Made by a program: the position numbers and the translations under genes
In this document: piece after piece, positions 7,986-17,044 of the stretch
Numbering within the stretch: position 1 is the first letter of the stretch
Layout: each line of letters opens with the position of its first letter
Assembly (NCBI GenBank): GCA_017643495.1
Contig: JAEPNK010000002.1
Location: 248,001 to 312,000, forward strand
Length of the DNA: 64,000 nucleotides
Direction of reading: 5' to 3'
From: Rhizobiaceae bacterium
GTDB taxonomy: Bacteria > Pseudomonadota > Alphaproteobacteria > Rhizobiales > Rhizobiaceae
Notes under the pieces: model-generated
What the model was told of the DNA's origin: nothing
Databases searched by the model: none
The model's input: the letters and a program-made list of their open reading frames with translations, nothing else

Positions 7986-9581
7986 TTATTCGCCCGCAGC
8001 CTTCAGCGCCTCGGGCGTATCAAGGTCAAGACTGGCCGCGCGACCGAGTTCAACCTCGACGACGAAATCGGCATTCGCCCCGATAATGTGGCGGGCGCCG
8101 ACATCGCCCTCCACCTGCTGCAATTCGTCAAAGAAACGCGCAGGCCACAAAACCGGGTTTCCGCGTTTGCCCTCATGGGTTGCCATGATGATGTGTCCCG
8201 GATGGTCACGTGATGCCTCAAGCATCTGCCCGATCATGGCGGAAGTGACAAACGGCATGTCACCAAGAAGAATGATTGCCGCCCCGCACTTTTCAGGCAG
8301 GGCTGCAATGCCGGCAGCAAGGGACGAAGAAAGTCCGGTTGCATGATCAGGGTTCGGAACATTCACGACTTCGAGCCCTGAAAGGGCCGCCAGCGTTTCA
8401 TCCGGCTGGTAACCGGTGACAACACAAACACGGTCGACCCCTGCCCCGGTTGCAGCTTCGCCAACGTGACGAACCATAGGCTTGCCATTGACCGGCACGG
8501 TCATCTTGTTGATCTTGCCCATGCGCCGTGATTGCCCCGCCGCAAGGATAACAGCGGCAACCGGCACCGGGCCGCCGGGCTTGCGTGCAACACGCGGATG
8601 CGGCCTGCTGCCGGTTTCCATCAAAAGGCCACCGACACCCAGGCCAGCCACGTCATCTGCACTGACCGGAATGTTGGCGCAGAGCCGCTGCAACAACCAG
8701 TCGAAGCCGTTTTCTGCAGGAGAACGTGCACAGCCAGGTGCCCCGACAACCGGACGCCCGCCAAGTTCGGCAAGCAGCAACAGGTTGCCCGGATCTACGG
8801 GCATTCCGAAACGGGTTATGCTGCCACCGGCTTTTTCAACTGCAGCGGGTATCACATCCCGTTCATCACTGATCGCAGATGCACCAAACAGGACAACGAG
8901 GTCACAATCGTCCGGAGTTTGGGACAAGGCGTTTGCAACCGCTCCGGTTTCGTGTGGCACGCGCTGGTCGGAAACCACGGAAGAACCGGAAAGTGCAAGA
9001 CGCTTTTCAAGGTTCGCACGCGTCTTGTTGACGACAGATGCTTTCATGCCGGGTAATTCTGTAGCGATGAAAGCCACGGATTTCGGCTCATATGGCTGAA
9101 TGGCAAAGGCAGTTGCAAGATCAAGTTCCAGCACCCTGGCAAGGGATGTGCTGGAAACCGCATAGGGAATGATCTTGATGGTTGCAACAATCCGGCCTTC
9201 GTTGACCTCCGTGAAATCATGCAGGGTCGCCAGTGTTATCGCCGGATCAATGGCGTTGACCGCATCCACCAGCGCACGCGACACCCGGAAAATGCCATTT
9301 GCAGCAGCAAAGAAATTCACCCTCCCGGTGCGCGCGCTATCCTTGCGCAGATGATTACCGGAGATCAGGTCACCAATACGTCCAGCAGCTTCATCTTCCG
9401 CAACATCATGATCTGCAAGCCGCGCAACCGTAACGGTTTCAATTCCGGCAGCCTCGACATCGCGCAGCATCTTCGCATCAAGTATGGTTCCCTTGCGTAT
9501 GCGGCTGCCGTCAGCCAGCACAAGGGAATGCGCCAGCATGGCACCTTCTGCATCTTTCAAAGGTACGGGGCCAAAATCCAT
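7986..9581 (-). CDS. Molybdopterin-binding / MocA-like nucleotidyltransferase fusion
   Basis: A 531-residue two-part protein. The N-terminal 310 residues resemble a MoeA/MogA-type molybdopterin-binding region (for example DCDLVVLFGASAISDERDVI and VVGAPGCARSP). The C-terminal 190 residues form a MobA/MocA-like nucleotidyltransferase with AVILAAGQSRRMG near residue 343, then LGDMPF and GKRGNPVLW. MocA transfers CMP to molybdenum cofactor to make molybdopterin cytosine dinucleotide, the cofactor of xanthine-oxidase-family enzymes. The gene directly follows xdhC (stop and start adjacent) in a cox-type maturation cluster, which supports that role. Confidence 0.87.
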   Translation of the reverse strand: MDFGPVPLKDAEGAMLAHSLVLADGSRIRKGTILDAKMLRDVEAAGIETVTVARLADHDVAEDEAAGRIGDLISGNHLRKDSARTGRVNFFAAANGIFRVSRALVDAVNAIDPAITLATLHDFTEVNEGRIVATIKIIPYAVSSTSLARVLELDLATAFAIQPYEPKSVAFIATELPGMKASVVNKTRANLEKRLALSGSSVVSDQRVPHETGAVANALSQTPDDCDLVVLFGASAISDERDVIPAAVEKAGGSITRFGMPVDPGNLLLLAELGGRPVVGAPGCARSPAENGFDWLLQRLCANIPVSADDVAGLGVGGLLMETGSRPHPRVARKPGGPVPVAAVILAAGQSRRMGKINKMTVPVNGKPMVRHVGEAATGAGVDRVCVVTGYQPDETLAALSGLEVVNVPNPDHATGLSSSLAAGIAALPEKCGAAIILLGDMPFVTSAMIGQMLEASRDHPGHIIMATHEGKRGNPVLWPARFFDELQQVEGDVGARHIIGANADFVVEVELGRAASLDLDTPEALKAAGE

Positions 9582-10265
9582 TCACATTCCTCTTGTGCGG
9601 AATGCCTGGATGATTTCGGCCATGATGGCCACGGCTATTTCCGATGGAGAGGAGGCCCCGATATCAAGACCTATCGGCGCCCGGATGCGGCAAGTCTCTT
9701 CTTGGGAAAGGCCACTCGCGTGCAACCTGTCCAGCCTCTTGCCGTGGGTTTTCCGGCTGCCCAGCGCCCCGACATAAAAACATCCGGCACTGATTGCCGC
9801 CTGAAGCGGGTGATCGTCAATCTTGGGATCGTGTGTCACGGCCACCAATGCACAATAGGCATCAAGCGGACGCTGCTTCAATACATCTTCCGGCCACTCC
9901 GCATGAACGGCAACTTCCGGGAAGCGTTCCGCCGTGGCAAAGGCTGTACGCGGATCAACAATCTCGATGTCGTATCCGGCAAGTTTCGCCATTGGCACCA
10001 ATGCCTGGGATATGTGGACAGCTCCGACAACCACCACACGAGGTGGCGGAAGATGGGCATTGAGAAACCATTCATCGCCGTCAATCGAAACAGTGGCAGA
10101 TTTGCCGGTACGAAAGGCCCTGGAGACATGCTCGCCAAGGTCGCCATCAATCGCCTCATCTTCCCGGACAATTCTGGTCTCACCGGCTGCAAGCCCGGTC
10201 AGAACGACCGCAGCCTTGCGCTCTGCGCGCAGCATGTTGAGGGTTTCAAGATCTGCCGCTTTCAT
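9582..10265 (-). CDS. xdhC: XdhC-family maturation protein (Rossmann part)
   Basis: A 227-residue protein carrying the XdhC C-terminal Rossmann domain: PPPRVVVVGAVHISQALVPM, then DPKIDDHPLQ and YVGALGSRKTHGKR near the end. XdhC-type proteins bind and sulfurate molybdenum cofactor before its insertion into molybdenum hydroxylases. The start at 10265 overlaps the upstream stop as TGATG, indicating translational coupling. A TTG one codon earlier also opens the frame. The first 70 residues are not typical of XdhC and may be a small domain of its own. Confidence 0.88.
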   Translation of the reverse strand: MKAADLETLNMLRAERKAAVVLTGLAAGETRIVREDEAIDGDLGEHVSRAFRTGKSATVSIDGDEWFLNAHLPPPRVVVVGAVHISQALVPMAKLAGYDIEIVDPRTAFATAERFPEVAVHAEWPEDVLKQRPLDAYCALVAVTHDPKIDDHPLQAAISAGCFYVGALGSRKTHGKRLDRLHASGLSQEETCRIRAPIGLDIGASSPSEIAVAIMAEIIQAFRTRGM

Positions 10266-10582
10266 CAATGCAATACCGGCTCTACATACACCCTGATACG
10301 GCCACCACAGGAAAGCCCCACCTCCCAGGCAGTTTCATCCGCAACACCGAATTCAAGGGTTTTGGGCTGGCCGCTGCCAATGACATCAACGGCTTCAGCG
10401 ATCACCGCTCCCTCAACGCACCCTCCGGACACAGAACCTTCAAACTTGCCGTTCTCGTCAATCACCAGATGGGAACCGGCAGGACGCGGAGCAGAACCCC
10501 ATGTCTCGATGACAGTGGCAAGCGCCACCTTGCGACCGTCACGTATCCATTCTTGGGCAAGGGTCAGTTCATCATTCAGCAT
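10265..10582 (-). CDS. XdhC/CoxI-family small protein (N-terminal domain)
   Basis: A 105-residue protein matching the first domain of XdhC/CoxI: ATVIETWGSAPRPAGSHLVI, GSVSGGCVEGAVIAEA and LSCGGRIRVYVEP. In many bacteria this domain is fused to the Rossmann part. Here it is a separate gene coupled by a one-base overlap to that part, so the two probably act together on molybdenum cofactor. The conserved GGCVEG and SCGG cysteines are present. Confidence 0.85.
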   Translation of the reverse strand: MLNDELTLAQEWIRDGRKVALATVIETWGSAPRPAGSHLVIDENGKFEGSVSGGCVEGAVIAEAVDVIGSGQPKTLEFGVADETAWEVGLSCGGRIRVYVEPVLH

Positions 10583-10630
10583 TTGCCAGCCATCCTGCAG
10601 CGTTTTGGTAGTAAGTTCATGTGGCGCGTA

Positions 10631-11875
10631 TTATGCCGCGTTTACAGCAGCCAGCCAATTCCTCGGGTCTGACATTCTGTCTCTCTCACCGGAAAGTGCC
10701 TCACACAATCCCGCCAGGGCATCCAGCGAGTGCACAGGCCGGAATTCATCCACGTGGGGCAGCATCGTCCGGATACCGCGCGCAGCAGCCCTGAATCCGT
10801 CAAAGCGCAACAACGGGTTAAGCCATATCAGCCTTCGGCAGGAACGATGCAAGCGGTCGATCTCAGGTTCCAGAAATTCGTCTGCATCTCTTTCAAGACC
10901 ATCGGTAATCAGCAGGACTATCGCTCCCTGCCCCAGTACACGCCGTGACCACAGCTTGTTGAACTCATGTAACGTGGCGCCGATTCGGGTACCACCTGAC
11001 CAGTCATTCACCGCCTGCGAACAGGCTTCGAGGGCCACATCGGGGTCTCGGGAGCGTAACTGTCGCGTCACATTGGTAAGCCGCGTGCCGAAAAGAAACG
11101 TATGAACACGGCGCCGGTTCTCTGTCAGCGCGTGGAAGAAATGCAGGAAGACACGCGAATACTGGCTCATGGAGCCGGAAATGTCGGCAAGCACAACAAT
11201 TGGCGGTTCGGTTTGCCGGATTTCCCGAAACTGGGGAAGAACAAGATCTCCGCCGGTTCGCATCGACTTGGCAAGCATGCGACGCGGATCCAGACTGGCC
11301 ACATGCCCGACCGGCTTGAAACGCCGTGTTCTGATGAGGTTTTCCGGCAAAACCATGCGCTGCATCTGTCGCCTGGCCTCCGAAATTTCCGCAGCCGACA
11401 TCTGGGCGAAATCCTTTTCCCGAAGAATTTCACGTTCCGATGCAGTCAGGGAAGCATCAATCTCGATTTCCGGCCTTTCCAGTTCGCGCGTCTGCTCCTG
11501 CCCCGAGAAAAGTGCCTGGCTTACACGCGCTTCGCCTGCTTTTGGTTTCTTGCGTTCTTCACGCGGAGAGGCAACGGGAGAGAACATCTGGATCATTTTT
11601 TCAACCAGTTCCCGCGATCGCCAGAACAGGCGGAAAGCCTCATCAAAAACAACCCGGTCTTCACGCCGATTCACAAGCATGCAATGCAACGTCCAGTAAA
11701 AATCGTCCCGACTGGTAATTCCCGCACTTTCGACTGCGCGCGCACAATCAACCACGCTTGCCGGACCTATCCGCAGGCCGGCATCCCGCAAGGTTCTTGC
11801 AAAATAGGTTATGTTTTCAACCAGCTTGCCGTCCGGGTCTGCCTTCACTGGATACCTGTCATTTGCCACACTCAT
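10631..11875 (-). CDS. coxE: CoxE-like VWA-domain protein
   Basis: A 414-residue protein. An N-terminal helical part carries charged segments. A von Willebrand factor A domain follows, with the MIDAS sequence DISGSMSQYS near residue 230 and the supporting TDGLERDADEF later. CoxE partners with the AAA+ protein CoxD in assembling the bimetal site of carbon monoxide dehydrogenase and related enzymes. It overlaps coxD by four bases (ATGA), so translation is coupled. No structural dehydrogenase gene lies in the window. Confidence 0.9.
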   Translation of the reverse strand: MSVANDRYPVKADPDGKLVENITYFARTLRDAGLRIGPASVVDCARAVESAGITSRDDFYWTLHCMLVNRREDRVVFDEAFRLFWRSRELVEKMIQMFSPVASPREERKKPKAGEARVSQALFSGQEQTRELERPEIEIDASLTASEREILREKDFAQMSAAEISEARRQMQRMVLPENLIRTRRFKPVGHVASLDPRRMLAKSMRTGGDLVLPQFREIRQTEPPIVVLADISGSMSQYSRVFLHFFHALTENRRRVHTFLFGTRLTNVTRQLRSRDPDVALEACSQAVNDWSGGTRIGATLHEFNKLWSRRVLGQGAIVLLITDGLERDADEFLEPEIDRLHRSCRRLIWLNPLLRFDGFRAAARGIRTMLPHVDEFRPVHSLDALAGLCEALSGERDRMSDPRNWLAAVNAA

Positions 11876-12783
11876 GCAGATGCCAGTTCACGTTTCACAT
11901 CCTGCAGGATTTGCTGGCCCTCGCTTGAACCAATCTTCGCAATATCGTCCTGGTATTTCAGCAATACACCGATTGTGTCCGAGACGGATTGTGGATCAAT
12001 TGCAACCTTGTCGAGTTCAATCAGGGCTGTTGCCCAATCAAGCGTTTCTGCAACACCCGGATTCTTGAAAAGGTCCTGCTGCCGCAATTTCTGCACATAC
12101 GCCACCACTTCGCGGGACAAATTCTCGCTCACACCGGGCACTTTTCGGTTCACGATTTCCAGTTCACGGGAGGCATCGGGATAATCAACCCAATGATAAA
12201 GACAACGTCGTTTCAAAGCATCATGAATTTCACGTGTCCGGTTGGTGGTAATGATCACTATGGGCGGTTCTTCAGCCTTGATCGGGCCCAACTCCGGAAT
12301 GGTAACCTGGAAATCCGAAAGGATTTCAAGAAGGAAAGCTTCAAAGGCTTCATCCGTACGATCAAGTTCGTCGATCAACAGGACAGGAGCGCAACCCGGC
12401 TCACCTTCAAGCGCCTGCAACAGAGGTCGTTTTACAAGAAATTCATCCGAAAAAACGCCCTGTTTCAGCTTTTTACCATCCGCTCCGCCAACAGCTTCCT
12501 GCATGCGGATTTCAACCATTTGCGCCGCATAATTCCACTCATAAACAGCAGAAGAAACATCAAGGCCTTCATAGCATTGAAGACGAATAAGCTGCCGGCC
12601 AAGGCCATCGGCAAGAACCTTGGCAATCTCGGTTTTCCCCACGCCAGCCTCCCCTTCAAGGAAAAGCGGGCGCTGCATCTTCAAACTGAGGTAAAGGACC
12701 GTGGCGAGGGAACGGTCAGCGACATAGCCTTGTGCAGACAACAATGCCTCTGTTTCATCAATGCTTTGCGGAAATGCTGTCAT
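11872..12783 (-). CDS. coxD: MoxR-type AAA+ ATPase, CoxD-like
   Basis: A 303-residue MoxR-family AAA+ ATPase. Walker A GEAGVGKT lies at residues 44-51, Walker B VLLIDELDR near 133-141, and sensor 1 ITTNRTREI after about residue 175. With the VWA partner CoxE it matures molybdenum-containing dehydrogenases, a chaperone-like role in the cytoplasm. The start has GAGG six bases upstream. It is the first gene of the five-gene run coxD-coxE-(XdhC N-terminal)-xdhC-mocA-like, all on the minus strand with overlaps or short gaps. Confidence 0.92.
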   Translation of the reverse strand: MTAFPQSIDETEALLSAQGYVADRSLATVLYLSLKMQRPLFLEGEAGVGKTEIAKVLADGLGRQLIRLQCYEGLDVSSAVYEWNYAAQMVEIRMQEAVGGADGKKLKQGVFSDEFLVKRPLLQALEGEPGCAPVLLIDELDRTDEAFEAFLLEILSDFQVTIPELGPIKAEEPPIVIITTNRTREIHDALKRRCLYHWVDYPDASRELEIVNRKVPGVSENLSREVVAYVQKLRQQDLFKNPGVAETLDWATALIELDKVAIDPQSVSDTIGVLLKYQDDIAKIGSSEGQQILQDVKRELASA

Positions 12784-12833
12784 GCATGCCTCTTTTCTTC
12801 GCCTGAGCTACAGATAGGGCCTGAAAAGCCGAT

Positions 12834-12870
12834 TAAAACAAAAAAAGAGGTGCAATTACTCGCACCTCTT
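12834..12870 (-). terminator. Rho-independent terminator after hupE copy 2
   Basis: Perfect 9-base arms AAGAGGTGC (12845-12853) and GCACCTCTT (12862-12870) with an 8-base loop. On the minus strand a T-rich run (complement of 12835-12846) follows. It ends the riboswitch-controlled hupE transcript and isolates it from coxD. Confidence 0.88.
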
Positions 12871-12895
12871 CCAATCTTGATCAAGCCAAGCTTGT

Positions 12896-13549
12896 TCAGC
12901 CGGCAATGCCTGCAGCAGCAAACACCGCACCTTCAATGTTTTCGAGGGTCAGAAACAGCCCGATACCGGCAACAATCGCGCCCGCAACCCTTGCATTGGC
13001 AGTTGCCGCTTCAGTCGCATTCCAAACCGTTTTCAACAACCAGCCTGCCGCGATTGCAATTGCGTATTGAACAACACCAAGCCCGATCAGGTATCCGATC
13101 TGAACTGCACCACCTACGCCAGATTCCTGGCCAGCAATGGCATCACCAAACGCGGAGCCATGAAACAGGCCGAAAACAGCAAATATTGCCATTGCAGCAG
13201 GCAGGGAAAGTGCCCGGCCTGAAAGGACAATGAAGCCCAAGGCCAGCAGCGAAAGCCCGATCACCACTTCCTTGAAAGGCATGCCAACACCAAAGCTCAT
13301 CATCAGACAGCCCACAAGCATTGCACCAATGTAGGCTGCGGGAGCGAGCCGGGCAGCGCCCGTGTACAAGGCAGCGATACCGACGGCAATGACAAAGAAC
13401 AGATGATCAAACCCGAGCAGAGGATGCCCAATGCCCGACAAAAGACCATGTGAGAAAGTTTCCATCGGCATGCCACCCAGCGGATGGTGGGCAAGAGCGG
13501 GAGCAGCCGAAGCCAAGAGTGCCATTGTGGCCAGTACAGTTTTACGCAT
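12896..13549 (-). CDS. hupE: HupE/UreJ-family metal permease (copy 2)
   Basis: A 217-residue membrane protein with a signal peptide (MRKTVLATMALLASAAPALA) ending before HHPLGG. The motif GHPLLGFDHLFFVIAVG marks the HupE/UreJ family, and six or so hydrophobic segments follow, including FGLFHGSAFGDAI. GGGGAA precedes the ATG. Cobalamin-type riboswitch control upstream argues that this copy imports cobalt, or otherwise serves cobalamin supply, rather than nickel. A strong terminator lies 25 bases beyond the stop, so it is transcribed alone. Confidence 0.92.
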   Translation of the reverse strand: MRKTVLATMALLASAAPALAHHPLGGMPMETFSHGLLSGIGHPLLGFDHLFFVIAVGIAALYTGAARLAPAAYIGAMLVGCLMMSFGVGMPFKEVVIGLSLLALGFIVLSGRALSLPAAMAIFAVFGLFHGSAFGDAIAGQESGVGGAVQIGYLIGLGVVQYAIAIAAGWLLKTVWNATEAATANARVAGAIVAGIGLFLTLENIEGAVFAAAGIAG

Positions 13550-13669
13550 TGAGTTTCCCCTTCATGTATCTCTGGTTGAAGGAGGGATTTCGCCAGAAGT
13601 GCCGCACAAGCGCCGGTCTTCCACGGAACACCCCGTCCGTTACAAAAGTACCGCACAGCATGCCATGCG

Positions 13670-13850
13670 GTTTGTCAGGCCGGTCTCCTGGCTCACGGGT
13701 CAAAGTCTTGTACCGCCTTCCCGGCTCGCCGTATTATGGCACGCCAGTGACATTCAGGTACAAACTCGCCGTTCACAGTCGCGGGGGCGGCTGCAGACAA
13801 AGGCCCCTGTTTGGGTCATCCCCTCCTGCATTCCCATTTGATCCCCGATG
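13670..13850 (-). promoter_or_regulatory. Cobalamin riboswitch
   Basis: Read on the minus strand, the leader of hupE copy 2 shows the conserved cobalamin aptamer elements in order: GGGAATGCAGG, GCCCCCGCGACTGTGAACGG, TGTCACTGG, GCCGGGAAGG, then GACCCGTGAGCC and the B12 box GCCAGGAGACC (plus 13682-13692). Below the aptamer a CCGCA/TGCGG hairpin may belong to the expression platform. Bound cobalamin would be expected to lower expression of the permease. Confidence 0.93.
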
Positions 13851-14009
13851 TCTCATACATCATTTTGGGAACCCGACAGATTGACACTGCATCCAACGAT
13901 ACCGAAAGGTCAACAGATTTTCGATCCAACACAGTGTTTTGCTACCTTTTGCATGCCCATGAAGCAGAAAACCTTTCCTTCACTGGGCAACGCCTCTACT
14001 AATGCATTT

Positions 14010-15131
14010 ATGCAAACTGTAATTGTTTCAGCCCGCCGCTGGCTTGCCGCACTGATGATAGTATCCGGAGCACTGACAACAGGTGCAAAGACGACGCATG
14101 CCGAGCTTATAGGCCTCTCGATTCCGTTAAGTGGTGATGTCGCGGAACTCGGCAGGGAATTTCGCGCTGGCGCCCGGTTGGCCATGGAAAAACTCGGCGG
14201 CAACCATGAACTTTTCATTGCTGATGACGGCTGTGACCCGGACCTTGCCAAACTTGCAGTAAACGACCTAATGGCACAGGAGCCCGCCATTGTTACCGGC
14301 TTGCTCTGCAATGAAGTGGCTATAATTGCCGCAAACCGTTTCAGGGAAAGCGGTATACCTGTGCTGGTCGCCGGCGCCCGATCCATACGCCTGGTCAAGG
14401 ACAGGGAACGGGAAGCATGGAACCTTTTTCGCATGTCCCCGGGAGATGATTATGCCTTTCGCGCTGCTGCGGAAGTCATCCAGCAGCGTTGGCGTGCAAA
14501 ACCATACGCAATCGTTGATGACGGAACCATCTTCGGACGCATGTATACAGATGGCTTGCGTTTGTTGCTGAATGAGGCAGGTCTTGAACCTCAGGTTTCG
14601 GACAATTTCCGCGCTGCCCAGTCAACACAGGCCGGGTTGTTGAGAAGACTGGAGCGCTCAGGTGTGGAAGCAGCGTTCATAGCCGCAGCAACACAGGAAG
14701 ATCTCGTGGTAATCGCCAAAAACATGAAGGAATTTGATGTAAGCCTCGACCTGATCACCTCATCACAATTGGCCACACTGCCCTACCTTGAAGAGGCCGG
14801 TTCGGTTCCACCGGGAATCATGGTCGTCAAGGAAACGCTCCCCGACAATGAAGCCATCCGGGAGGTTACAGAAATCCTGAAAGAGCAGAACATTCTGCCG
14901 ACACGTCAAATCTTCGAGGGATATGCCGCTGTACAGGTCGCAATCACGGCCCTTGGCAAAGACCATGCAGAAACTACAGCAAACCTGCGATCCAATGAAT
15001 TTCAAAGCCTTGTCGGCCCTGTCCGGTTTGACGAGAACGGCGCAAACACAACCAATCCCTATACTCTTCACATATGGAATGGCGATACGCTGCAACCCGT
15101 TGCCGAAAACCCAACCACACCAACCCAATGA
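14010..15131 (+). CDS. Periplasmic ligand-binding protein (LivJ-like, PBP type 1)
   Basis: About 373 residues with a signal peptide ending in KTTHA before ELIGLSIPLSGDVAELG, the usual opening of branched-chain amino-acid or amide binding proteins. The fold continues with AIVDDGTIFGRMY and a late EGYAAVQV. The open frame extends to 13848, but no ATG has a good ribosome site; ATG 14010 gives the best signal peptide. No ABC permease or ATPase genes are nearby. It is coupled by ATGA to the peptidase gene downstream. Confidence 0.8.
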   Translation: MQTVIVSARRWLAALMIVSGALTTGAKTTHAELIGLSIPLSGDVAELGREFRAGARLAMEKLGGNHELFIADDGCDPDLAKLAVNDLMAQEPAIVTGLLCNEVAIIAANRFRESGIPVLVAGARSIRLVKDREREAWNLFRMSPGDDYAFRAAAEVIQQRWRAKPYAIVDDGTIFGRMYTDGLRLLLNEAGLEPQVSDNFRAAQSTQAGLLRRLERSGVEAAFIAAATQEDLVVIAKNMKEFDVSLDLITSSQLATLPYLEEAGSVPPGIMVVKETLPDNEAIREVTEILKEQNILPTRQIFEGYAAVQVAITALGKDHAETTANLRSNEFQSLVGPVRFDENGANTTNPYTLHIWNGDTLQPVAENPTTPTQ

Positions 15132-16150
15132 AGCCAGGCAGCACCAATTCCATTCTTGATGTTGCCGGTCTGAAAGTCGGCAATGCAAGCGATGACAACC
15201 TGAAAAGCGGCACAACCGTCCTGCTGTGCGACGAACCTTACCCCTGCTCCGTTGCCATTCAGGGCGGCGCTCCGGGAACCCGCGAGACCGCATTGCTGGA
15301 ACCGGACAAGTCCGTGTCAGGAGTGGACGCCTTGGTCCTGTCCGGCGGTTCAGCATTCGGGCTTGATGCAGCATCCGGGGTACAGGCTTTCCTGCGTGAA
15401 AAAGGGCGTGGTTTTGCAGTAGGCCCGGTTCGTGTTCCGATTGTACCGGGAGCAATCCTGTTTGATTTGATCAATGGTGGGGACAAGCAATGGGGATTGC
15501 ACTCACCATATCGCGAACTTGGATATACGGCAGCAAAACAGGCCGGAAACCGGTTTGAGACGGGCACTGCTGGGGCAGGAACCGGGGCGCTGGTCGCCGG
15601 ATTGAAGGGTGGACTGGGCACCGCCTCAACAGTTCTGGACAATGGCGCAACGATCGGAGCACTGGTTGCCGTCAATGCCCTCGGCTCTCCGTTGCTTGGC
15701 TCAACCGGCCATTTCAACGCTGTAAGATTTGAACAGGATGTGGAATTTGGCGGCCTCGGGCTGCCACACCCGATGCCGTCCGATGCAGGAGCCCTGAATA
15801 TCAAGTTCCGTGAAAGTGCGAACAGCCTGTCGAACACCACAATTGCGATAGTGGCTACAAACGCTACGCTGGACAAGGCACAGTGCAAACGTTTGGCGAT
15901 CTCTGCCCATGACGGGATTGGTCATGCAATATGGCCGGCTCATACCCCCATGGATGGTGATCTTGTATTTGGCCTGGCCACCGGAAAGTCCGATATCGCA
16001 CTAGATCCGGCAGACTGGATTGACATGGGCGCAATGGCTGCAAGCACACTGGCCCGTGCCATTTCACGGGCCGTGTATGATGCCGCCCCCCGACCCGGCG
16101 ACATTTTCCCCACCTATGGCGAAAAGTTTGCAAGCAACCAAACGAAATGA
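15128..16150 (+). CDS. DmpA/BapA-type aminopeptidase (P1/S58 family)
   Basis: A 340-residue N-terminal-nucleophile peptidase of the L-aminopeptidase D-esterase family. These enzymes cleave themselves before a Ser or Thr that becomes the nucleophile; here Thr237 within LSNTTIAIVATNATL is the likely site. Other family features are GGAPGTRETALL, LSGGSAFGLDAASGV and VNALGSPLLG. They release N-terminal residues from small peptides, amides or beta-peptides. The start ATG overlaps the binding-protein stop (ATGA). No signal peptide is seen, so it should be cytoplasmic. Confidence 0.9.
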   Translation: MKPGSTNSILDVAGLKVGNASDDNLKSGTTVLLCDEPYPCSVAIQGGAPGTRETALLEPDKSVSGVDALVLSGGSAFGLDAASGVQAFLREKGRGFAVGPVRVPIVPGAILFDLINGGDKQWGLHSPYRELGYTAAKQAGNRFETGTAGAGTGALVAGLKGGLGTASTVLDNGATIGALVAVNALGSPLLGSTGHFNAVRFEQDVEFGGLGLPHPMPSDAGALNIKFRESANSLSNTTIAIVATNATLDKAQCKRLAISAHDGIGHAIWPAHTPMDGDLVFGLATGKSDIALDPADWIDMGAMAASTLARAISRAVYDAAPRPGDIFPTYGEKFASNQTK

Positions 16151-16261
16151 ATTCCTCTCAGGGCAATCTTCTTGCGACAATCGTTTATTGAGAATATGTG
16201 ACCTTCCGCACACCAATCATGACCTCTTGCTTGCATGATATGAAATCAGGAGCGTAAACTG

Positions 16262-17002
16262 ATGCAAATGGAGACAATCATGAAAGCTTTCCTCGCTGGG
16301 ACTGCCCTGCTCGCTACGCTGATGCTGACCACCCTGGCAGCCCTTGCAGGTGATTTTGCCAATCGTGAAATTCACGGATTTTCTGAAGATGGCAAACTGT
16401 TTGCCTTTGAGGAATACGGCCGTCAGGACGGTTCCGGCTTCGCTTATTCCAATCTCTTCATAATCGACACGACAACAGACCGGTGGACAGCCAATTCTCC
16501 GTATCGTGTTCTGCTCCGTGATGAAAACAGCGCCGTTTTTGATGCCCGTGAACAGGTACGCATGCAGGCCGGACCTGTTATGAAAAGCTTTGAAGGCCGG
16601 GGTATCCTGGCCGGCACAAACCAGCCTACCGAAGTCAGTGCTGACGCAAAGAGGATGTCGGTAAATCCCAGACCGGTCGTGCCGCCTATTGATGAACAAC
16701 TGGAATTCAGGATTGCCACATACCAGACACCTCCGACTACACTTTGCGAGCCGTTTGGTGCCACCATCGGTTTCAGGCTTCTGAAGGTGGCCACATCAGA
16801 TGGCAAAACCACAAAAATGCTTCACGAAGACCAAAATGTCCCCGACAGCCGCGGATGTCCTCATGATTATTCAATCGCAGATGTGGTGACGTATTATCCG
16901 GATGCGGGAACTCCCAAATTCGCTGTTGTCATACTGGTGACCAGCCAGGGCTTTGAAGGCCCCGATGGCCGGTTTATGGCAGTGACAGGCGAAATTGATT
17001 GA
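16262..17002 (+). CDS. DUF2259-like secreted protein
   Basis: A 246-residue exported protein. The N-terminus is a signal peptide (MKAFLAGTALLATLM with a Leu/Ala core, cleavage near ALAGD). The mature start reads HGFSEDGKLFAFEEYGRQDG, then GFAYSNLFIIDTTTDRW, the hallmark of DUF2259 predicted secreted proteins. AGGAG precedes ATG 16262; an internal ATG at 16280 would also leave a signal peptide. The function is unknown. Confidence 0.82.
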   Translation: MQMETIMKAFLAGTALLATLMLTTLAALAGDFANREIHGFSEDGKLFAFEEYGRQDGSGFAYSNLFIIDTTTDRWTANSPYRVLLRDENSAVFDAREQVRMQAGPVMKSFEGRGILAGTNQPTEVSADAKRMSVNPRPVVPPIDEQLEFRIATYQTPPTTLCEPFGATIGFRLLKVATSDGKTTKMLHEDQNVPDSRGCPHDYSIADVVTYYPDAGTPKFAVVILVTSQGFEGPDGRFMAVTGEID

Positions 17003-17044
17003 GACCGCAATCAGGTATAGTCAGAAAACAGCTGGAAAGACCGC

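Noticed and set aside
9219-11105. Open frame of 628 codons on the plus strand
   Set aside because: It lies opposite the mocA-like, xdhC and coxE genes, spans their boundaries and shows no recognisable motif; a shadow of those genes.
11989-13233. Open frame of 414 codons across coxD and hupE copy 2
   Set aside because: It crosses a terminator and two genes on the opposite strand, with no domain. Not a gene.
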